Below, in pieces: positions 26,409 to 38,179 of a stretch of 64,000 nt of DNA. The stretch spans positions 115,345 to 179,344 of the forward strand of contig JAFBJZ010000662.1 in assembly GCA_016785225.1 (NCBI GenBank), in the 5' to 3' direction. Under the pieces are notes generated by a model. It saw only the letters and a program-made list of their open reading frames with translations, had not been told where the DNA came from and searched no databases. The translations under genes and the position numbers were made by a program. Position 1 is the stretch's first letter. Every line of letters begins with the position of its first letter. This DNA is from Psettodes erumei. Lineage: Eukaryota > Chordata > Actinopteri > Pleuronectiformes > Psettodidae.

Positions 26409-29400
26409 TCATGTCTTGTAGTGCCCTATGGTTCAGTAGTTTCCAGGTACATCCATTATTGAAGCCACAGATCAGTCTGTCTCGTCGCCCCCCCTCCACC
26501 CCCGTCTCCTGTGCATCTCCACCTCGCTCTCTCATTTTCAGCTCATAATTCAAAGTGCCCCCATCGCCGAGATCAGACTCAACATCAGAAAAATGTCAGG
26601 CCAAAGAAAATCAAATCAAATAAAGATTTTTTTTTAAAAAAGACCCCTTTCACTTTTATTTTGAAAATTGCACTTTGCTTTTCGTAATTCGTATTGCTGC
26701 AGAAACAGATCAAATCCAATTTAACACCGTTGTTTAAAAATCCTAGGATGGATCTGTCTGTTAGAGGTGATCAGGTACGGGAGCGAATGCAAGCGAATGG
26801 CAGTGCTGTGATTGAGAGCGTTCAATAGTGGAAGCGATAAGTGCCGCTGTAATCAATTGATTGTGTGAGAAGCCGGCAGGTGTCGGCGACGGTGTGGAGG
26901 GAGCAGAGATGGAGGCAGGAAATGAGAGGAGGGGAGGGGGGACAGAGGACGAGATAGAGGGAGGAAGAGGCGAAGGTGAGGAGTCGTGTTGCTGGGAATT
27001 GGTTTTCACCAGTTGGGTCTGGTGAATGACGTGAGTTCCAGGTCTGAGCCAAAGGTCCTCGCCTCCTTTTTCCTTCTTTCTCCCTTGTTCTTTTTGTCCT
27101 GGCGACCTGCCTTACCTTCAGTTCCTTTTTCCTCCCTGCCGCCTTTCCAGGCTCATGTCCTTTTTACATTTGATTTACCTTTCCTCTCCTTTTTTTTCTC
27201 CTTCCATCCTCCAAGAACAGCCTCCTCCCCTTGTTTCTCACCTTTCTCCCTCACGTTATTTCTCCTCCTCGTCCTCCACGTCCTTTTGGCCCCTCGTCCT
27301 ACCAATATTCTTAAATCATCCAAACCTCCCTCCCGAGCTTCATCCCTCCTTGTTCCCTTCTTTCCGCTTTTCGGGGACAACGCGTGACGACAGCCTTCTC
27401 TCCTCTCCTGTCTCCCGCCTCCTCCTCCCCGCGTGTTGCCCTGAGTTCCTCTGCGTTGTTATTCCTTTCTTTTTCATATTCCTCCTTTGTTGTTGCGTCA
27501 CCTCCTTTCTACTCATCCTCTTTTAATTTCTTTATTCTATCATTCTTTCTCCTCTGTTCCAGTCCTCCCCCATATCTTTAATCTTCCAGCTTCATTTTAC
27601 ATTTTCACCCTCCACCGTTGTTTCCTTCATGGGAGGAGTAAGCAACAGACTCCCCTCCTCTCCTCTCCTCTCCTCTCCATGTTACTCATTTATTCATTAA
27701 TCTTCCTTTCTTTTTGTTGCCTCAACTTCCTCTCATGTTTCATCTTCAGTTCCTCTCCATTTTTTGTCCCATTTTCCAACCTTGTTCTCCTCCTCATCTC
27801 TCTGCTCTGCGACCCTTCCATCTCCCCGTCCTTCCATTCCCTCCCTTTCTTAAATCTTTTCATCCCTTCTTCCAGCTTTTCATTTTCCTGTCTTGTCTTC
27901 GTCTTTCCTTAACTTACCTTCTTCCTTCTTGCTGCCGCCGCGTCTCCTCATGTCTCAGCTCCAGTTCCTCTGCATTTTTGTCACCTTTCTTCTCCTCCTC
28001 CTCTTCTACCTCATCTCCTCATTCTACCACCCTCTCCTCTTCATCCTAATCCCTTCCTCTCACCTTCAATCTTTCCACCACCCCCATCCCTTCTTTGCTT
28101 TTTGGAAAGAACAGACGACAACAGCCTCCTCTCCTCTTCCTATTACGTCTCACCTTCAGTTTCTCTTTTGTCTTTTTGTGTCCCCTGTCTCCTTTACCTC
28201 CTTTCCTCCCCTGATCCTCGGCTCATCGCCTTCCTCCTCCTCCTCCCTCCTCCTCTCCTCCCAGTTCTCCCCACGTACCTTAGATCTTTTGATCCCTCCT
28301 TCAGGCTTCTTTTTACTTTTCCTCTCGCTCTCTTTTCTTTCCACCCCTCTCTCCCACAGCATCCTTTCCTTTCCTTCCTTCTCCCCCTGCTCCGTGTTCC
28401 CAGCTGTGAAAGATGCAGGAGAAAGCTTGGCAACATCCACGATCTCTGTGCTGTGGGTGTGCGTGCTTGCGCGAGACAGATTTGCCAACATCCCCAACTG
28501 TCTTCCAGAGGGTTTATGAAGGAGAGACAAACTGATCTGCAGCCGTCTTGTCCACATCCAGTCTCAAAATGTTGTTATTATTAGCAGTTAGACGTCTGAG
28601 TGGAGAATTCATGCTTCAACAGTATTTAAACCCTGCAGTGAAATCAGCCACAATAGCCGTTAACCCACCTTAAAACTACTTCATCCACCTCGCTTTGAGT
28701 GGAGGATTTGATTGTGACATGGTGGATGGGATTTTCCGTGCCACATTAAAAGATAACTGCCACAAAATATTGTTTTTTGGTAGCTTGAGTCAAGAATGAA
28801 AATGATGTGGCTTTAAAACCATCTCAGAGACATATTCTTATATTCTAAGCTGCCACTGAAATACACCTGCTGTGATGTAGCCATATCTCACAGGGGTTAT
28901 AATCCTACAGAGAGGCAGGTGTATCAATGCAAAGCCGGTCTGTCTCTGCGTCAAATTCAGCAGCATTTAAAAAACCCCCAACAGACGTTTTTACATCATG
29001 TTTTATAAATGAACGCATCAGCGATGAAACCCAGAAGATGTGACGTGTTCTAGAAAAAAAAGTTCAGCGGCGATAAATAACGTTTTCCACAAGCTCCCTC
29101 AGACCGTGTGTCACACAAACAAGGGCAGAACGATTTGAAACGGGACTGATTGTCAGTCCGTCTGCAGCCTGTTCTGGTTTCTGCTCCGCTCTGACAGACG
29201 GATGTCGGGCAGGTGAGCTGTTATTCGCCACCGCAGCTGTCAGCTGGAATGATATTTACTTTACATGCATGGAAATATCGAGTGTGTTGTGCGCACAGGA
29301 GCGAGGGCACTGCAGGAATGTGAGTCTCTGGGGATGCCACAGCGGACTTTTATGTCAGAATTTCTTTCATAAATGGTTTAGTCTATAGAATCATTATTTC

Positions 29401-30980
29401 CCACCACCCGAGGCAATGTATTGAATTATCTTAGGTAGATAATTAGAATCGTTATTTTTACTTTTATTGCATCTGTAACACACCTATATGGTCTGACAAG
29501 ACACAATTCAAAAAAGGGACATTTCACTTAAAGGTGTAGCAATTAAATCAATCAATAGTAAAACATGAAATGGAGTTGTTTGTCTTTAGGGAAAATGATG
29601 AACATGCCTGTTCATATAATTAATAGCAGAGGGGCTTTGGTTTGAGGTTATTTTTCATGTTTTTTGCCAGACCCACAATCGTTTATGTAAAGAAAAAAAG
29701 CAGCAGATATATCTATAATGCCGTCACGTTGTCACACAGTGTAATCAGTCAGTGCTTTATAGCACAGAAAATGTCGATACAATAGATTCGGGTCTGCTCC
29801 TCGGTGCATCTGTACACCTCTGCAGAGCGCTCGTTGCAGGCCCGGCTCCAGGAGCGGGCCCCCGATTCTCCTCAGCTGCTGTGAGATCAGTTTATCATGG
29901 ACGTCCCCAAACGGGACACGCGCCTCCGAACATCTTTTCCAAGCTCATTATGTTCTCACAAACCTCTACATCACAATTAGTGTATGTGTCATTTTCCAGG
30001 AAGGTGGCGGGGGCGAATTCACGCGCCTCGGGGTCTTGATTTGAAGTGAGGAGGAAATTTACCGCTGGTTAGGTGTTGTGGCTGGGGAGGGAGCTGAACC
30101 GCGAACCTCTGAATTTGCCAATCTGTTGACGCCGTTTCCCGAGTCGCTGTGGAGGAGAGGGGTGCAGCGATGCGGCAGGACCTACAAGTCGAGCTGCACT
30201 TTTGCAGGCACCCCAGCAGAAATTCACCTCGTCGCCAAAACAATAGAGAAACATGTTATTTATACGCATGATCCAAGAAGTAAAAAATTGGAGTCAGTAT
30301 TTACTCGGGACGTGCAGCGGGAACTGTTTTACCGAGCTGGCCTCTGAAAACCAGCAGACCCTGCGGGAGGAACGAGCGGTTGGGGAAATAAAAAGACATT
30401 TCGGCGGGTGTGTTGCCACGGTGCCGCAGACACACAGATAGAAAAACAGATGAACAATCACTGTTTGCAGAACGTTGGTAAAATAAAATCTACAGATAGG
30501 GATCAATCAGTGCGGTGCAGACTTGCTCAAATCTTAACACAATGCCTCATTAGGACAAATTCAGGCCGAGGACTTTTATTATTGATCGCTGTAGGTCCAG
30601 AATCAAATCATCATGAAGGGACGTTTACTGCAGCTCGACCAGAAACAGTTTCTGTGCTTCAACAAGAAATCTGCCCTTTTCAGTGCCTTCAGTGTTCCTC
30701 CAATCAGTAATCACTCTGATGGAAATGAGGGCGAAACAGATTCATTTAGTTGCTGCTCGTGCTTCACTTGGGTGCTTTTCTTTGCCGAGATGTAGCGTAT
30801 GTGCGTGCGCAGGATTACGATGCATCGCTTGTATGAGACGGCCGTGATGGTATTTTATACTGTATTTAACACCGTATTTAGACTCAGACTGAATTAACGG
30901 ACAAATATGACATGTCGAATCAGCGTGGCCGCCTGACGGGCTGACTGATTGAATCAGATCACATTATGGTGAGAATATAG

Positions 30981-31024
<44 letters not shown>

Positions 31025-32235
31025 ATGGGGGAATACCCTTCCACTGGAACAGTCTGGAATCACGAGGCTGTTGCCGTGGCAACGCAAGAATGGGAATTTC
31101 CCTAGTAACAGACGGAATGTGGAGATACCGGGGGGAGTGGGAATATCACCTTGACGACTGTGGGAATGTCACTGTGGCAACGGGCCGGCGGCGTCGGACC
31201 CGTCTCGGAGTAAACGGATAAACGGACGCGAGATGGGAGGATAGACATGTGAAAAGAGGATGATGCAGCAGGACAGCTCTCCTGCGGAGAAGTATTGATT
31301 TTTCATCCATTCCAGCAGGGAGTTATGCAAACATCACTGATCACACCATTTGAGACTGTAATAGTGCTCATAATCGGGCCAGATGATGTGATTAAAAATC
31401 TATATCCCTGTATCATAAATATCAAATAGGATAAATGTCGCTGTACTGGGTTTTTTTTTTCCTGGCATTGCATTTGATTCCCTGTCATGTGCTAACTTTG
31501 AGAAATATAAAAGTTTTTCCTTTTTACAACAGAATTACCTGCCCTTTTTTTCATCGAGGAGAGGAATTCAAATGTTCCATGCTGCTACAGCGTCGAATGG
31601 GGGTTTCGCAGGCAGCAGAGACGGTTGTGTGCATGCAGAGCCAGGCCGTGAGGTGCACAGTAACATTTCAAACCCAAAAAGATAGGTTCTGTTTTCTAAA
31701 TGAAGGCATCACCGATGAAATACAAATGACGTGACACATTTTAGAAAGAAGATGAGAGGTGATAAATATCCTTTCCAGCAGCTCCCTCAGACCGCGCATC
31801 GCACGAACAAGGGCAGAGCGATTTGAAATTGGACTGATTTTCAGTCCGTCTGCAGCGTGCTCTGGTTTCTGCTCTGACGGACGGGCGCTGGGCAGGTGAA
31901 CTGTTATTCAACACCGCAGCTGTCAGCTGGAATGATATTTACTTTATGGAAATATCGACTGTGCAGTTGCAGCGAGGAGTGTGTGTGTGTGTATATGTAG
32001 CAATGAGAAGATGCTTCAGATATGTGTAAAATTTAAAAGAATGTTCTGATTTCTTTCTGCTTCCCTCCTCCCAGTGGGTGTGTGTGTGTGTGTGTGTGTG
32101 TGTGGATTATTAACAGCAGCACACAACATGTTAAATAGCATGCAGGGAATTTAGTCAGGTCGAGTGCGGCTCCTCTTCCCTCCGTCTCCCCTGCTGCACA
32201 AGATGGATCCTTCACAAAGATGGAAAGCACCCCTG

Positions 32236-32274
<39 letters not shown>

Positions 32275-32339
32275 CCTGTCTCCTCATAAACTGGGTCATA
32301 CTTGGCTTTTTTTTCTGTCTCTGTGCGTTAGGGTATACC

Positions 32340-32375
<36 letters not shown>

Positions 32376-35300
32376 CAAAGGGGATTCCCACCCTGCTAAG
32401 AGCTGCGCCGCCGAAGTCGCTGATGCGCGCTGTGGAGGGAGACTGGGTGTGGTCACGTGTAAGCGTGTGTGAGGAGCCACGTTCAGTAATCAGTGGTACC
32501 GACATCAGCAGTCGACTAACGTCAGTGTGTGTGTGTGTTTGTGTGGAAAAAGCATGCTCTCTGCAGCAGAACGGGGAAAAAAAATGTACTTGCCGATGAC
32601 GTTATATCACCGAACGACTGGTTTTATTCATTTTCATTAGTTGCAAGACGCAAAAACAAGACTGCTGCTTAACTGCGGCGAAATGAAATAGCCGAGACCT
32701 GAAAACGGAAGCATCTGCGTCGCTGTAGCAGTTATTTTCACATGGTCACGACCAAGCCACTGGTCAGCAGATAGGTCGTAAACAGAATCCGGCCCGCCAC
32801 GAAGCCGCTGTGAGGCTGCTCTTGACTATCAAAGGTTCAGAAATAATTTATCGACGTTATTCAAGTGGAACAATGACCGCGGAGGAAGGATTAGTCCGAG
32901 AATCCTGTAATGGATTGGATGTGCTTGACTAGTCTCTCCAGAGGAAATCCCCCAGGATGCTGCAGGGTTACACTGTGGCCACATTGTACTTCTTTAATGC
33001 CAAACTGTATTGTATCTCAAATGTGCCTCCTAGGCCATGTGCTGAAATTGAATTCATTTGTACATAAATCGCTTTTAGATCATTCTGCCGAGGCTGCCAA
33101 CACTTATTTAATGCGGCTCTGGGATGTGTAGCATGTCCTGAGCTGAAGGTGAATCCCTTTTTCAGCTGCTGTTCTTTTGCTCTCTCCTCGTCTGTATCAT
33201 ATAGAACCACAGCTGAAGGGCATAGTGACCAGGTTGTTCTGCAGACAGGGCTTCTATCTCCAGATGGGCCAGGATGGAAGTCTGGACGGGACCAAAGACG
33301 ACAGCACCAACTCCTGTAAGTGCACACCGCGACACAGCGACACCATGAATATGAATCTGGCTGCACATATTGGCCGAGTCATACGATGTTCATCCCAAAC
33401 ACATCTGCAAAATGTGTAATTCACTTCAGTTCAGGCACTTGTAGGCATTTGGACATTTCCTGACTGACTGAGCGCGACAAGTGGCTGCTCACAGGATTTT
33501 TTTGTTTATTGGACCACCCGGCGCAGCCCACAGGAAGAAGGAGGTGGATGGCTTATTGATAAACGTAGCGTTTGCAATATTCTAACATGCTAATCTTGGA
33601 GAAAATCAAATGCTGCCCAGTAATAACAGCACACTGGTCCAAAGTGCCCTCTCCACATTGGCTGGCTTTGCTAAGCTTTGGCAAAATGCCTTCACGTTGC
33701 TTTTTTTTTTTTTTTTTGAAGCCAGGCTTCAGGCTGTCTGAGCCACGCTCAGCTGACACGAGACATCGGTGACATTTCCTGCAGCATTTAAAAGGCCGTT
33801 GGTCTCCAATCAGCTGGCTGCATATCTCCATGTTAAAGAAGCCCGTGCGTGAGTGCGACAGGGGTTCAGGAAGCGTGATGTTTGTTGGGATGTATGTATG
33901 CAGAATTTCCTTCTGCATAATGGGTCTTTTTAAATATATAACTGGCTTTGACTGCCGTTAGGCCGCTGTTTCAGAATACTGATCGCACCGGGCCAGGTCA
34001 CACTGTACCTGGCCCGATAAAGTCTGTTCAAAACAGAATAAGCACACGTACGAAAGTATGAGACATGAGAGAAATAGTCCAATAATAATCGCTGACCGTG
34101 ATGTCTGTGGATTACCCGGAGTATCTGGGACATTGTTTTAGGAATGATGCGCTGCTGTGGAGGCAGAAATCTCAGACGTGGTTGTTTCAAATCCGCAGCA
34201 TGAGACAACATCTATACACCACAAGCAGTGGAAAAGGGAGTCAAGTAAAGAGCACCAGGGAAAATTACAGGATAAATAATTGATGAAAACGTCCCTAAAA
34301 TGAGACAAAGGATGCATCTCGAGATCCGCGGAGTACAATAGAAAAGTCGGACTGGTGCGAAATAACATAGCCTGTGCCGTCAGCCGGCTGATCAATAACT
34401 CTAATGACTGTGATGATAAGAGGCACACGGGTTAAAGAGGTGTCGTTGCAGTTGACCTCGGCATGAGGCCGAGGAATTTCAGCAGCCTTGAAAGGTCACA
34501 ACAAATGATGGCCAGTAATCGACATAATTGTTTTCGCATTTTCCGAGAGGAGCTAGATACAAGAATATATCACAGTGGAAGGTGTTGTAATAATCATAGC
34601 AACAAGTTTCATCTTTGTCTTTTTATTCCTTAGAGCAAAGTGTCAATAGTCTCCTCTGTCACGGTAATATGAGTTTTGAAAGCTGAGGAAACAGTTTTTA
34701 AAAATTTATTGGTCGCCTGAAATAACAATTCCAGTGCGACTGCTCCTTTGTTTGTCAAGTTAATGTTGATACTGTCTTTCACATACATACATTATCATGG
34801 ATCACCTCTGCAAAACCTCAAATTATTATTATTTTTTTTTTACAATTACGCCATATAATTCTTACCTAAGAAGGAGAAATAGAGAAAACATAGTTGATAT
34901 TTTATAACTCGAATAAATCAAAAGAGATACAAGGCAGTAAGGATTACAGGAAGTGAACAAAGCACTGCCTTTTAAAAAGAACCTGCCCAAGGCTATGAGG
35001 ATGTGATCAGTGGCCTGTTCCTTTACCTTAACTCACTGCTCTTCTTCAAATAACACTGACCTGACGGAGACTCCAGCATGGCCGTGTCTTTGGAGAAAAA
35101 AACAAAAAGACAGACATTTAAATGTCGTGGGCAAGATTTCCTTGCTCCAAACATGCAAAACATGTGATGTTGCTCTACAAAGTTCCCTTGCACAAAGTGT
35201 TCCAGCTCAGATTCCGCACAAATGTGCTTTAAATTGCTGGTCTCAGTCTGATAAATGCCATGAAATACCGGGGCCGCCGACGCCATGACAGAAACACAGG

Positions 35301-35823
35301 GGACAGTTTGACGTGAGGCTGGAAGCTGCCAGAGAAATGTCTCGCTGAAGAAAAGTGGACCATAACTTCGAGGTGTGTGGAGAAGAACAGATGGACAAGA
35401 TAACATGTCAGATTATAATCTCATCCCTGCTGCAGCAAAACCTCTGCAATAAAAATGGATGTTGGTGTTTAGTGCTGATTGCTGACTTCTTATGTTATGG
35501 ATTAGAATGTTTTCATTGTAATGAGCGAGAAAGACGATGGACCGCTGGGTTCTAATTACTTTTGAAAGCAGTGGTTTGTATTTTTCAGGGCTGCATCTTC
35601 ACCTCACAAACTAACCAAACCAACTGAGCAACAGATGACCAATTTAAACAGGAGACGCACAAACGAAGAAGAAACATACTCATGAACTCAGATTTTTGTC
35701 TGTTTTTGTCCTCAGCTCTGTTTAACTTAATTCCTGTGGGTCTGAGAGTCGTGGCCATCCAATCAGTCAAGACCGGCCTCTACATCGCCATGAACGGAGA
35801 GGGTCACCTCTACTCCTCGGTAA

Positions 35824-35872
<49 letters not shown>

Positions 35873-38140
35873 TACGGTGTATCTGTAAGCATGGACACAC
35901 AAGAATGAGCTATTCCCAGCCAGCGTTTCTGACACATGTGACGTGTCATGGTGCAGCATGTGTTTGGCACAGCTCTGCTGAAAGCTGGACAGAAGCCGCG
36001 TTGTCCTCCTTGTTGCTCTTTTCGCTGTGCGGTGGGCGGTCCTGCTCGGAGCGCACAAGAATGTTTGTTTTTGGAAAACCGTGGGACGTAATTGCGAAAC
36101 CTGCGTCATTCGTGCAGGTCGCAGGTGTTTGGTTTTGAGCTGGGGTGAATCTTTCCAGGATTTTCAATAAGCGACAAATAGAAATCATCAAATCTCTGGT
36201 TACTTATTAGGCTTTGCTTTGCAGCTTTCTTTTCTAAAAACTAATCCAGAAAGAGGCCGAGTGAGGTGTGAATATTTTTGATTAATCTGGCTATTATTTT
36301 CTGGATTTAGCTCTTATGCAAAGTAACATTTAAAGTATTTTGCACAGATTTCACCTGCTGTTTTCTCATTATTCTGCTCAGTCCTCTGATCGCCTGTGTA
36401 CAGGCCATTGCATCCACTGCGTCCGGGGGCTTGGGTCTGTCTGCAGAGCCTCTCCTGCTCCGTCTGAAGGACGAAAAAAGTCTGAGCAAATGGGAAAGGA
36501 TCACTCGCCTGAAGAGCCATTACAAATAAACCTTACAGCTCCAAACAGCTAACTTACATTTAGGCTTCGATTTTATGGTGAATTAAAAGGACAAAATTAC
36601 ATAAAGTTCAGTCAATATGGAGGTTGTTCCAAGCAAGTGGTGCAGAGCTCCAGCTGCTAAATACTTAAAATCAATTCAAAAGTAAACGGGAAGCCTTGCC
36701 CGAATAAAAATTATATGAAGTTTCTTTTTGGTTGGAGTTAAAGGCCTGGCTGAGTTTTTGTTTGAGACAAGAATACAGAGATAGAGCAAGCAGTGCAATA
36801 AAGACGCAAAAAGTTTTTTTCATGTCAGAGGACAATATAGAAGGTTTCGTGGGATAAAAGACAGGAGACAGGTTCATCTGATGGAGAGGGGTAGATGCAA
36901 AAAAAAATTGGGGATAAATAGCTTTTAACCGATTATAATGAAAGACTGTAATTTTGTGGAGCAGTACGCATTCATTTGCATTGTTAATTGTTAGTTTTGA
37001 AGTCCTTTAGTGCCTTCCCAGAAGCTTTTCCTCCCTGAGCAGAATCGAGCTGTAAATGAAAAATAAAGAAAGCCACATTTGTGAAAAATTCATTGACATA
37101 GTGTAAGAGAGGGACATACGGGGAAGACATGAGTTGGGGGGGGGCAGAGGAGAAGCGAAGGGCCGGGAGGAACTCTGCTTGAGCAGAATATGAATTATTT
37201 CCATGCTGACTCTTCAGAGAGAGTTCACACTCCTTCACCGATGTGTTTTCTCCCTGACATCATCCCCTCTTTCCTTCCTTTCATTGCTTTTCTTTTTTGG
37301 GTGGAGATGACAGGAGACAGAGTGGGGGGGGTGGGTGATGGGAGGAGAAGACAGGAAGGGAGAGGTGATGGGGGGGTGAAATGGGTGGGAGGGGGAAAGG
37401 AGAGACGGAGAAGAGATGAAAGGAGGGAAATGAAAGGGAGAGGTGAGAAGAATAAAGGTGAGGGCAGGACAAATCATGAAAAAAGAAAGAGAGGGGAGAA
37501 GAAAGGATGGACTTGCGCGGTGAAGAGGTGGGGAAGAAATGGGACACGGAGGTAACGAGAGGAAGAAGGTGTGAAGGGAGTGAAAAGGTTGTATACAGAA
37601 GATGAAAAAAGACGCAGAGGAGGGAAGAAAATTGGTATCAGACAGAGGAGCAAAGGATGGGAGAGTAGGGGGGAAAAAAGGTTTCAGACAGATGAGGGGA
37701 AAGGTGGAGAGGAAAAAACTTGCAGACGGCAGAGGAGAAGATGGTGATGAGAGAAAGTAACGGTTATAGACAGAAGAGGATAAAGGTGGAGAGGGAAGGG
37801 GAAGGCAATCGCAGAGAGAAGATGAAGATGGAGTGGAAGGAGGGAAAATGCCGTCGGGAGAAGTGTGTGGGGGGGGAAGAACGACAAGGACGAAAGAGGG
37901 AAAAGGTCATAGGCAGAGGAGGGAAAGGTGGAGAGAGACGGAGGAGGCTAAACGCCGCAGACGGGAGAGGAAAGAAGGGAAAACGCTGCCGATGAAGGGA
38001 TAAGAGGAAGAGAAAGGCGTGATCGCAAGGAGAAAGAAAGGAGATCTGTGCTGCTCTGCTGGGCTTTCTCAGCCTGTCGCTGAAAGTCACAGATGCATGA
38101 GGAGCTGCCTGTAAATAATTGAAGAGGGGGAGTTCCCCCC

Positions 38141-38179
<39 letters not shown>

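Larger units (their letters stand above)
25989..33204 (+). other. fgf14 intron between exon 1A and exon 2
   Basis: No coding exon is recognised. It holds a TC/AC compound microsatellite, a 1.3-kb polypyrimidine minisatellite, two copies of a roughly 300-bp direct repeat, a GGGAAT-type tandem array with an X-box, and several CA/TG tracts: 30982-31023, 32078-32104, 32252-32274 (preceded by CT repeats) and 32343-32372. Stretches 28410-29000 and 29310-30980 show nothing recognisable. Confidence 0.6.

Noticed and set aside
26154..26553. Val-Cys and Arg-Glu repeat proteins
   Set aside because: Direct translation of the TC/AC compound microsatellite.
27153..28584. Several long plus- and minus-strand frames
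   Set aside because: All arise from the polypyrimidine tract and consist of Ser/Phe/Leu/Pro or Lys/Arg/Glu runs.
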